Source: Verrucomicrobiota bacterium
GTDB lineage: Bacteria > Verrucomicrobiota > Verrucomicrobiia > JADLBR01
Reading direction: 5' to 3'
NCBI GenBank assembly: GCA_029560585.1
Contig: JAKQKQ010000064.1
Span: 16,250-80,249, forward strand
Length of the DNA stretch: 64,000 bases
The notes beneath the pieces are model-generated. The model was not told the origin of the DNA. It did not search any database and saw nothing but the letters and a program-made list of their open reading frames with translations. The position numbers were made by a program, and so were the translations under genes. Below, piece after piece: positions 17,641 to 24,479 of the stretch. Position 1 is the first letter of the stretch. Each line of letters opens with the position of its first letter.

Positions 17641-19119
17641 ATGAGCCCCATGAAAACCGACTACGAACCGGTCATCGGCCTCGAGGTCCACTGCCAGGTC
17701 CGGACGCGCAGCAAGATGTTCTGCGGGTGCCGCACCCAGTTTGGCGAAGCGCCGAACGCCCTCACCTGCCCCGTCTGCCTCGGCCATCCCGGCGTCCTGC
17801 CGGTCCCAAACCGCGAGGCCATCGTCCGCACCATCCAGACGGGCCTCCTGCTCAGCTGCGACATCGATGAATTCTGCAAGTTCGATCGGAAGAATTATTT
17901 TTATCCCGACATGCCGAAGAACTACCAGATCTCGCAGTACGACATGCCGCTCTGCCGCGGCGGCGGGGTCACCCTGGACCGTTTCTCCTTCCCCAAAGAC
18001 GCCCAGGACTCCCCGTGCGCCGCCGCCCGCAAGCGGGTCCGCCTCACGCGCATCCATCTCGAGGAGGATGTCGCCAAGTCCACCCACTTCGAGACGACCA
18101 GCGGCATAGATTTCAATCGTGCCGGCACGCCCCTCATGGAGATCGTCACCGAAGCCGACATCGCCTCCCCCGAAGAGGCCTTCGCCTTCCTGACCGCCCT
18201 CAGGCTCATGCTCGTCCAGGCCGGCGTCAGCGACGCCGACATGGAGAAAGGCCAGCTCCGCTGCGACTGCAATGTCAGCGTCCGCCCGCGCGGACAGCGC
18301 GCCTTTGGCACCAAGTGCGAGATCAAGAACATGAACAGCATCAGCGGCGTCCGGCGCGCGCTGGCATACGAGATTGAGCGACAGATCGAAGTCCTGGGGG
18401 CCGGTGGTCGGATCACCCAAGAGACCCGGCGCTGGGATGACGGTATCGGCCAGACGTCGACCATGCGCTCCAAGGAGGAGGTGCACGACTACCGCTACTT
18501 CCCCGACCCCGACCTCATGCCCATCAAGACGTCCGACGGGCTCCTCGACGAGGCCCGGACGCGACTGATCGAATTGCCCATCGACCGGGCAGACCGCTAC
18601 ACCCGCGCATTCGAGGTCACCGAATACGATGCGTCGGTCCTCGCCTCCGACCTGGATATGGCGCTCTACTTCGAGCGCGCCTCGTCGGGCGCGTCCAATC
18701 CCAAGGGCATTGCCAATTACCTCCTGAATGACCTGCTCAGCGCCCTGACCTCATCCGGCAAGGTGATCGCCGACTGCCCCGTCCGGCCCGAGGCGCTCCG
18801 CGACCTCGTCAGCCTGATCGACGGCGGCAAGATCAACAGCAAGCAGGCCAAGGAGGTCTTCAAAGAGATGTTCGAAACCGGGGCGGCGCCGGCGGACATC
18901 GTCAAGTCCCGTGGCCTCGAGCAGGTGAGTGACACCGGCGCAATCGAGGCGCTCGCCCGCCAAGCGATCGACGCACACCCCGGCCCGGCGCAGGACTTCC
19001 TCGATGGCAAGGCCTCCGCCCTGAATTTCCTCACCGGCCAAGTCATGAAACTCTCCAAGGGCAAGGCCAACCCCAAGCTCGCCTCCGATATCATCGAGCG
19101 CTTGCTGCGATCACGCTGA
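17641..19119 (+). CDS. gatB: Aspartyl/glutamyl-tRNA amidotransferase subunit B
   Basis: This 492-residue kinase-amidotransferase subunit has the hallmark N-terminus YEPVIGLEVHCQVRTRSKMFCGC, the zinc cysteines in CGC and CPVCLGHPG, then FYPDMPKNYQISQYD, HLEEDVAKSTHF, DFNRAGTPLMEIVTE and RYFPDPDL. The C-terminal YqeY-like tail domain ends with FLTGQVMKLSKGKANP. An internal ATG at residue 4 is an equally possible start. Presence of the complex implies indirect synthesis of Gln-tRNA, Asn-tRNA or both. Confidence 0.97.
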   Translation: MSPMKTDYEPVIGLEVHCQVRTRSKMFCGCRTQFGEAPNALTCPVCLGHPGVLPVPNREAIVRTIQTGLLLSCDIDEFCKFDRKNYFYPDMPKNYQISQYDMPLCRGGGVTLDRFSFPKDAQDSPCAAARKRVRLTRIHLEEDVAKSTHFETTSGIDFNRAGTPLMEIVTEADIASPEEAFAFLTALRLMLVQAGVSDADMEKGQLRCDCNVSVRPRGQRAFGTKCEIKNMNSISGVRRALAYEIERQIEVLGAGGRITQETRRWDDGIGQTSTMRSKEEVHDYRYFPDPDLMPIKTSDGLLDEARTRLIELPIDRADRYTRAFEVTEYDASVLASDLDMALYFERASSGASNPKGIANYLLNDLLSALTSSGKVIADCPVRPEALRDLVSLIDGGKINSKQAKEVFKEMFETGAAPADIVKSRGLEQVSDTGAIEALARQAIDAHPGPAQDFLDGKASALNFLTGQVMKLSKGKANPKLASDIIERLLRSR

Positions 19120-19178
19120 CGATCGCGGCCGGGCGCGAGAAGTCCCACGCACCATTCCACAGACCGCCCGAAAGCCCC

Positions 19179-20006
19179 ATGAGATACCTGACCATCACCA
19201 TCATCGCCCTGGCGTCCCTCCCGTCCCTCCCCTGGGCCGCCCCCCCGGCTGCCGCCATCGAGCCGTCAAACGCAAAGGAGACCGCACAGAAAAAGACCGA
19301 CACGGACGCCGCCACGGAAGAGAAATATCGGCGGTGGCGGGACGGGCTCCCCCAAGACGAACTGCGATGGGTGGAGACACTGGAACAGAATCTCGGTGCC
19401 TTCTACCTCCCCCGCTACAAGAGCGAAAAAGCCGCCGGTCGGATCTCCGCATGGGATTTCGTCCGCGATGATGCGAAGCTCCCAAGGGTCCTTCTGATCG
19501 GCGACTCCGTCTCCCGTGGCTACACGCTCGATGTCAGGCGAGCGACCGCGGGAAAGGCCAACATCCACCGGGCGCCCGAGAACTGTGGCCCCACGGCCAA
19601 CGGCATCAAGAAACTCGGCATCTGGTTGGGCGATGGCCATTGGGACCTCATCCATTTCAACTTCGGCATCCACGATCGAAAAGCGCCGGCGGCCGATTAC
19701 GAGAAACGCCTCCGGGAAATCGTCGCGCGCCTCAGGGCCACCAAAGCGAGACTTCTCTGGGCCAGCTCGACGCCCTTGCCCGACTCCAAGGAATACTCGG
19801 ACGCCGACATCGTCGAAAAGAATGCGATCGCCTCGAAAGTAATGTCGGAAGCGGGGGTGCCGACCGACGACCTGTACGCCTTCGCAAAACCACATCTCGC
19901 CGAGTGGCAGAATCCCGGCGATTGCCACTTCAATGCGAAGGGCTATGAGGCCCTCGGCGGCAGGGTCGCCGAGACGATCCTGGCCCATCTGACCAAATCG
20001 CGCTGA
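19179..20006 (+). CDS. Exported SGNH/GDSL-type hydrolase
   Basis: The 275-residue protein has a signal peptide (residues about 1-27, ending at AAPPAAA) and a charged linker. The SGNH hydrolase fold follows: block I RVLLIGDSVSRGYT with the nucleophilic serine, a glycine block in ENCGPTANGIKKLG, IHFNFGIHDRK in place of the usual GxND block, and the catalytic DxxH in GDCHFNAKGYEALG. Relatives deacylate surface glycans or lipids. The sequence preserves the Ser-Asp-His triad but departs at block III, so substrate handling may differ. It stands 59 bases after gatB and is convergent with the next operon. Confidence 0.85.
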   Translation: MRYLTITIIALASLPSLPWAAPPAAAIEPSNAKETAQKKTDTDAATEEKYRRWRDGLPQDELRWVETLEQNLGAFYLPRYKSEKAAGRISAWDFVRDDAKLPRVLLIGDSVSRGYTLDVRRATAGKANIHRAPENCGPTANGIKKLGIWLGDGHWDLIHFNFGIHDRKAPAADYEKRLREIVARLRATKARLLWASSTPLPDSKEYSDADIVEKNAIASKVMSEAGVPTDDLYAFAKPHLAEWQNPGDCHFNAKGYEALGGRVAETILAHLTKSR

Positions 20007-20018
20007 TCCTCCCGAACG

Positions 20019-20693
20019 CTATTCGAAGAAGATCATCCCCGCATCGCGGTGCTCGCCGCGCCTCGTCGCCGGATCACCGGCGTACTGCGAGAACGGCTCG
20101 GTCGACCTGCGCACGACGGCACCAGCGGCGACGAACGTCTCCTCCGAGAGTTCCGCGCGATCGGTCACCGTCGCATTCATCCCGATGAAACATAGCTCCG
20201 CGAGGCGCGCCTGGCCCCCGATGACGGCCCGTCCCGCGATATAGCAGTGTGAAGCCACCGTGGTGCCGGTGCCCACGTGCGCGCACGGGCACACGATCAC
20301 GTTGGACCCAAGACGGCATTCTGGACCCAAGTGACTGCCCGGCCCAACGACCACATTCTCGCCTATCACCAAATCCGGATACGTGACCGCCCTCGGGCTC
20401 ACGAAAGAGCAAAGCCGGTAACCCATCTCCTTCGCCCGATCGAAAGTCGACCGGCGATCCCTCATGCGCCGATAGCCGGTCAGAACCAGCATTTCGAAGT
20501 CCGACGGCGGATAATCCCGCCCCACAGCGGCAAACGTCGAGAGTCGATGGCCCAGGAACGATCCGGACTCGTGCGGGGCATCATCCGAGACAAAACCCAC
20601 GATCTCGTGTCCCCCTCCACAGAGCGCCACCTCGGCGGAAACCCATCGCGCCATGCCGCCGGCCCCATAGACAACGACCCGCCGTTTCACCAT
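20019..20693 (-). CDS. NeuD/PglD-type sugar O- or N-acyltransferase
   Basis: This 224-residue protein has an N-terminal Rossmann-like nucleotide-sugar domain (VVVYGAGGMARWVSAEVAL, IVGFVSDD) and a C-terminal left-handed beta-helix of hexapeptide repeats (VIGENVVVGPGSHLG, VIVCPCAHVGTGTTV, CYIAGRAVIGGQARL). NeuD and PglD acetylate sialic acid or UDP-amino sugars from acetyl-CoA. Here it is the last gene of an operon whose other products assemble a C3 acid on an acyl carrier protein; its start overlaps the fkbH-like stop by seven bases. I infer that it might use that acyl-ACP as donor, which is unproven. The C-terminus (QYAGDPATRRG) is close to the family's usual GxPA motif. Confidence 0.82.
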   Translation of the reverse strand: MVKRRVVVYGAGGMARWVSAEVALCGGGHEIVGFVSDDAPHESGSFLGHRLSTFAAVGRDYPPSDFEMLVLTGYRRMRDRRSTFDRAKEMGYRLCSFVSPRAVTYPDLVIGENVVVGPGSHLGPECRLGSNVIVCPCAHVGTGTTVASHCYIAGRAVIGGQARLAELCFIGMNATVTDRAELSEETFVAAGAVVRRSTEPFSQYAGDPATRRGEHRDAGMIFFE

Positions 20694-21751
20694 GAACCTC
20701 CCTCCACAGTCAATCGCACATGCGCCGGGCAGGGACGAACCGTCTTGCCGTCATGAGCGAGAATCTCCATGCCGCCTTCGCGCGCCACTGCGGAGAACCC
20801 GGCAAACCTGAGAGTGATGTAGAGCGGACGATTCGATGCAGTCTCCTGGAACTCCGCCTCGACCCTCTCGCCGCTCGCGACGGCTTCGCGCAATATCCAG
20901 TTTAGAAATACGGACGCGGTCCCGCGATTCATAACCCGGCACGAAACCAGAAACAGGAGGAGCCGCCGGACGGCACCGGCTGCGCGCAACAAGGCGACGC
21001 CTATCGTACCATAGTCGCCGAATCGATCCCGAAGCCCCGCAATCACCAACCGGTGGTCTGGCAGGGCGATGACCTTTTCGGCGAACGCCGAATCGAAGGG
21101 ACGCCCGGCGCTGCTCATCCGATTTGCCCGATGGGCCAATTCCAGCACGCGCGCCAGATCCGATGGCCCCGCCGATCGGACCGACAACTCGAGGCCCAGC
21201 CACGCCAAGAACTCAGATCGCGACCCCACGAAACGCTCCCCGGCCTCCGCACGGGCCAGTTCCGCCCGATAGCTGTGACGCCTGAGGCGCGCCGCGGGTG
21301 TCACCGGCGTCGCCGCGTGCAACCATGCGCGCGCCAGATCTTCCAGCGCCTCCGGAGCAAGGCAACGAACCTCCGCCAGGGCCGCGCCGACCTCCGCGCG
21401 CTCGTAGGGATCGTCATCGACAAGCACCAGCGCATCGAGTCCCACATTCAGGATACGTGCGATCTCCACCAATGATGCCGATTTGTCTCCCCAATGGATC
21501 TGAGGGTGCAGGAAATACTCGCCCAACCCGTGCCTCGCTAGGGCGGCTGCAGCGCCCGCGGCGTTGTTCCGGCTCGCGATAGATTGCAGGATTCCCGAGG
21601 CATCCAACGAACGGACTAGGGCGGCCCTGCCGGGAAAGAGGCGGATGTTCTCGCCTTCGGCGAGCGTTCCCTCCCAGAGCGTGCCGTCGAGATCCCACAC
21701 GACACACTTCGGAGGTCGCGAGGCCACAGATGGGACGGCCCCTTCAGTCAC
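20687..21751 (-). CDS. FkbH-like glyceryl-ACP-forming HAD-family protein
   Basis: The protein has 354 residues from the GTG at 21751, which overlaps the upstream stop as GTGACTGA; a longer frame reaches 21793 but would overlap by 50 bases. The HAD-IIIC domain shows CVVWDLDGTLWEG (motif I), SIASRNN (motif II), WGDKSASL (motif III Lys) and LVLVDDDPYERAEV (motif IV). A GNAT-like half follows with ELAHRANRMSSAGRPF, DRFGDYGTIGVAL and LVSCRVMNRGTASVFL. FkbH enzymes take 1,3-bisphosphoglycerate, remove phosphate and load glyceryl onto an ACP. All parts appear intact. Its partners ACP, acyl-CoA-dehydrogenase-like and hydroxyacyl-dehydrogenase-like proteins are encoded just upstream. Confidence 0.88.
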   Translation of the reverse strand: MTEGAVPSVASRPPKCVVWDLDGTLWEGTLAEGENIRLFPGRAALVRSLDASGILQSIASRNNAAGAAAALARHGLGEYFLHPQIHWGDKSASLVEIARILNVGLDALVLVDDDPYERAEVGAALAEVRCLAPEALEDLARAWLHAATPVTPAARLRRHSYRAELARAEAGERFVGSRSEFLAWLGLELSVRSAGPSDLARVLELAHRANRMSSAGRPFDSAFAEKVIALPDHRLVIAGLRDRFGDYGTIGVALLRAAGAVRRLLLFLVSCRVMNRGTASVFLNWILREAVASGERVEAEFQETASNRPLYITLRFAGFSAVAREGGMEILAHDGKTVRPCPAHVRLTVEGGSW

Positions 21752-22901
21752 GCCCCTCCCCTCCCGCCATTGCCAGGTATTCGTGAATCCCATGTCTGGC
21801 GATCACCAGCTCCAGCACTTCATTCGCGCCCTCGATGATCTCCATGACCTTCGCATCTCGAAAAAAACGCTCCACGATGTTGCCCTGCAGGCACCCCTCG
21901 CCACCGAAGATCTGCACCGCGTCCGCCGTGACCTCCCGCGCCACACCACTGGCGAAGTACTTTGCCAGCGCCGCCTCCGGGACGCTCCCCGGCGCACCGG
22001 CTTCGAGCGACGCCCCACACGCGCGGCACAGCAGTCCCGCCGCGCGCACTCCGGCGACCATTCGCGCAATCATCCGGCACACCAGCTGGTGCGATGACAA
22101 TGACACACCGGACGCACTGGGTCTACCCGCGTGCTCGATGGCCGCATCCAAGCACGCCCGGGCCATCCCCAGGCACCCGCAGGCAATCGCGTAGCGCCCG
22201 AGCGCCAGCGCCGCCGGAAGCACGAACCGAAGTCCGGCCCGGACCCCGCCGACCAATGCCTCTGGAGCCAGCCGACATCCCTCGAATGTCACCTCGCTAA
22301 TGCCCACCGCCCTCGTTCCCAGCAGGGGTTCCATGGGGGACAGCGTCAACCCCGGCGTATCCCGCGGCACCAAAAACGCACCCGCCCCCTCCGCCGTCCG
22401 GGCGAACACGAGAAAGACGCCCGCCCGCAGACCGTTGGTCACCCAGCGCTTCTTCCCGTCCAACACGAAACGGTCCCCCTCCCGTCGCGCCACGGTCCGC
22501 ATGGCGCTCACGTCGCTGCCCGCGCCCGACTCGGATAGCGCGAATGCCCCGACGACTTCGCCGCGCGCGAGCCTGGATAACCACCGTTGCCTCTGCCCAA
22601 CCTCACCCCACCTCCGCACGGCCACGGCCACCATGTCATGAGCGGTCACAGCGCAACGAAGGGACGAACATCCGCAACCCAATTCCTCGTGCAAGCGACC
22701 ATACGCTACCATGTCCAGGCCGACTCCGCCCTCCGCCGGTTCGAGGAAAGACGCGAGCCAGCCGCGTCGACCCAGTTCGGCCAAAATCCCCTCGGGGAGC
22801 ATTCCCGCCCGATCCCAGTCAGATGCGGCCGACACCACTGCCGCCCGCACGAAACCACGCAGGCCCGCCAAGGCGCCCCCGCCATCGCATTCTTCGGCCA
22901 T
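21744..22901 (-). CDS. Acyl-CoA dehydrogenase-like protein (FkbI type)
   Basis: The 385-residue flavoprotein starts at the ATG at 22901, overlapping the ACP stop by one base (TGATG). Acyl-CoA dehydrogenase landmarks are LGRRGWLASFLEPAEGGVGLD, GAFALSESGAGSDVSAMRT, KRWVTNGL, VQIFGGEGCLQGNIVERFFRD and VMEIIEGANEVLELVIA, with the catalytic glutamate in IIEG. In fkb/zma-type operons this enzyme oxidises ACP-bound tartronic semialdehyde to hydroxymalonyl-ACP. A general fatty-acid role is the alternative, but the fkbH, ACP and fkbK-like neighbours make the extender-unit role much more likely. Confidence 0.85.
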   Translation of the reverse strand: MAEECDGGGALAGLRGFVRAAVVSAASDWDRAGMLPEGILAELGRRGWLASFLEPAEGGVGLDMVAYGRLHEELGCGCSSLRCAVTAHDMVAVAVRRWGEVGQRQRWLSRLARGEVVGAFALSESGAGSDVSAMRTVARREGDRFVLDGKKRWVTNGLRAGVFLVFARTAEGAGAFLVPRDTPGLTLSPMEPLLGTRAVGISEVTFEGCRLAPEALVGGVRAGLRFVLPAALALGRYAIACGCLGMARACLDAAIEHAGRPSASGVSLSSHQLVCRMIARMVAGVRAAGLLCRACGASLEAGAPGSVPEAALAKYFASGVAREVTADAVQIFGGEGCLQGNIVERFFRDAKVMEIIEGANEVLELVIARHGIHEYLAMAGGEGRD

Positions 22902-23164
22902 CAATGCGCTACCCCCCGTTTCTTGCCAATAAACGCAGCCATCATCTCCACGCTCCTGAAATTATCCAGATCCAGATCTCGATTCTCCACCTTGATGGCA
23001 AACTCGCGCTCGAGAAACAGGACCAGCTGGATCGCGAAGAGCGAGTCCACGTGCCCCAGATTGAATATGTCGTCACCGTCGCCGATCGGTTGGGCGATGA
23101 ACCGTCGCAAGAATGCGCGGATCGCCGACCTGGGATCACAATCGCCCTCGACAGCCCGCGTCAT
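22901..23164 (-). CDS. Discrete acyl carrier protein (FkbJ type)
   Basis: The 87-residue ACP starts at the ATG at 23164, favoured by AGGAG eight bases upstream; an alternative GTG at 23170 has no room for a ribosome site. The phosphopantetheine serine is in NLGHVDSLFAIQLVLFLEREF, followed by KVENRDLDLDNFRSVEMMAAFIGKK. The sequence resembles the dedicated ACPs of methoxymalonyl operons (FkbJ, ZmaD) more than the fatty-acid ACP. It would carry the glyceryl, semialdehyde and hydroxymalonyl groups. It sits two bases after the fkbK-like stop. Confidence 0.88.
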   Translation of the reverse strand: MTRAVEGDCDPRSAIRAFLRRFIAQPIGDGDDIFNLGHVDSLFAIQLVLFLEREFAIKVENRDLDLDNFRSVEMMAAFIGKKRGVAH

Positions 23165-23166
23165 CC

Positions 23167-24024
23167 TCACAACTCCTGATATTCGTAGAACCCGCGACCC
23201 GACTTCCTCCCGAGCCTGCCGCCCGCCACCATCTCCACAAGCACTTCACACGGCCGAAATTGCTCATCGCCCTCATATTCGTGAAGCACATCAAGGGTAT
23301 CCACGACAGTGTCGAGCCCGATCAAATCGGCCGTCTCAAGAGGTCCGCTCCGATGACCAACACAGTCCTTGAAAAGTCGATCGACGGTCGACGCCGCACA
23401 ATGCCCCGCCCGGGTCAGGCGCGCGGCATCATTGATGGCGGGCATCAGCACCCGGTTGATGACGAAACCTGGACCATCGGGTGCCTCGATCACCCGCTTG
23501 CCGAGGAGTTGGAGGAATCGCATCGCAAGATCCCAGGTGGAATCAGACGTCGCCTGTCCGCGAATCACTTCGACGGAGTCCTTCCATTGCGCCGGATTCA
23601 TGAAATGTAATCCGATGACCCGGTTTGGTCTCCGTGTCCACGTGGCAATCCTCTCGATCGGGATCGCAGATGTCGCAGTCGCCAGTATGGCATCCCCCGC
23701 ACATAGGGCATCGATTTGGGAGTAAAGCGCCTCCTTGAGCCCGATCTTCTCCGGCACGCACTCGATCACGAATCGCGCATCCTTCAACGCGCCCGCGTCG
23801 GTTGTCGTCCCTATCCTGTCGCCCGGCGAAATAGCGTCGGCCATCGCGCGGCGCTGACTCAGGCGCAGCAGCCGCTCGTCGCGCGCGATTCTACCCCTGG
23901 CGCGATCCAGGGCGGATTCGAGCACGTCGATAAGAACGGTTCTCATGCCGGCGATGGCGATGCAGTGGGCGATGGCCGCCCCCATCGTCCCGGCACCCAC
24001 GACATGCACTGTCTGAAAATCCAC
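23167..24024 (-). CDS. 3-hydroxyacyl-CoA dehydrogenase-like protein (FkbK type)
   Basis: The 285-residue protein is read from GTG at 24024. The NAD-binding start is VHVVGAGTMGAAIAHCIAIAG. Then come FVIECVPEKIGLKEALY, ILATATSAIPIERIA, RVIGLHFMNPAQWKDSVEVIRG with the catalytic His, GPGFVINRVLMPAINDAARL, and SGPLETADLIGLDTVVDTL plus KSGRGFYEY. Family members act on 3-hydroxybutyryl-CoA; in hydroxymalonyl-ACP operons (ZmaG, FkbK) the protein oxidises the terminal hydroxyl of glyceryl-ACP. It is the first gene of the operon. A Fur-box-like palindrome lies 10-24 bases before the start codon. Confidence 0.87.
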   Translation of the reverse strand: MDFQTVHVVGAGTMGAAIAHCIAIAGMRTVLIDVLESALDRARGRIARDERLLRLSQRRAMADAISPGDRIGTTTDAGALKDARFVIECVPEKIGLKEALYSQIDALCAGDAILATATSAIPIERIATWTRRPNRVIGLHFMNPAQWKDSVEVIRGQATSDSTWDLAMRFLQLLGKRVIEAPDGPGFVINRVLMPAINDAARLTRAGHCAASTVDRLFKDCVGHRSGPLETADLIGLDTVVDTLDVLHEYEGDEQFRPCEVLVEMVAGGRLGRKSGRGFYEYQEL

Positions 24025-24033
24025 GGCACCAAA

Positions 24034-24048
24034 TGATAATGAGTATCA
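24034..24048 (-). promoter_or_regulatory. Fur-box-like palindrome before the ACP operon
   Basis: Bases read TGATAATGAGTATCA on the plus strand. This matches the classical 7-1-7 Fur consensus TGATAATNATTATCA at all but one of the fourteen defined positions and lies just upstream of the fkbK-like GTG. On the minus strand a plausible promoter (TTCATA, then GATACT 18 bases later) would place the site over the -10 and start of transcription, a position where a Fur repressor would block transcription. Alternative: a simple hairpin between genes; it has no T-tract. Confidence 0.5.
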
Positions 24049-24071
24049 TCCGAACGGCCAGACCATATGAA

Positions 24072-24464
24072 TCACCCACGGTCCTCAGGCCGAGGTATCG
24101 CCCGAAGGTGAAACTGCCCAACGACGATCTCGTGGACGCTCCTGGCGCCCTTTTTCGGGGATCGCCTGTGTTTGCGTTCCCGCAACTCCACCGCCTTCGC
24201 CTCATGGCGCGTCAGATGCCTCTGCCGGGCCTCCAATTCTTCCACCAGCATCCGGCGCGCAAAAAACCGATTGAGCCCCTGGCTCTTCTCGCGGTGGCAA
24301 CGCACGCGGATGCCAGAACGCAGATGCTCGAGCTCGACCCCCCGCCGCACGCCCCCACACCGGAAGAATGTCTCGCGAAGTTCGGCCTCGCAAACGCCCA
24401 TCCGGGCGAGGCGGGCCATCAGTTCTTGCGCCTTGGCGGCGCTCACGGGGAATGATGCGGCCAT
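24072..24464 (-). CDS. Release-factor-like RF-1 domain protein without a GGQ motif
   Basis: This 130-residue basic protein resembles the small peptide-chain-release-factor-like proteins of Verrucomicrobiota. The order is helix LMARLARMGVCEAELRETFFR, then VELEHLRSGIRVRCHREKSQ, then GLNRFFARRMLVEELEARQ and a basic tail (RERKHRRSPKKGAR). In family members the segment between the two first parts holds the catalytic GGQ loop followed by KxNKT; here it is replaced by the short CGGVRRG, about eight residues shorter. The frame is intact, so this looks like an in-frame loss and not a frameshift. It might bind ribosomes without hydrolysing peptidyl-tRNA. It lies 15 bases after the GH75-like gene and 47 bases before the fkbK-like gene. 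Confidence 0.62.
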   Translation of the reverse strand: MAASFPVSAAKAQELMARLARMGVCEAELRETFFRCGGVRRGVELEHLRSGIRVRCHREKSQGLNRFFARRMLVEELEARQRHLTRHEAKAVELRERKHRRSPKKGARSVHEIVVGQFHLRAIPRPEDRG

Positions 24465-24479
24465 GAGAAATTGCCGCCG

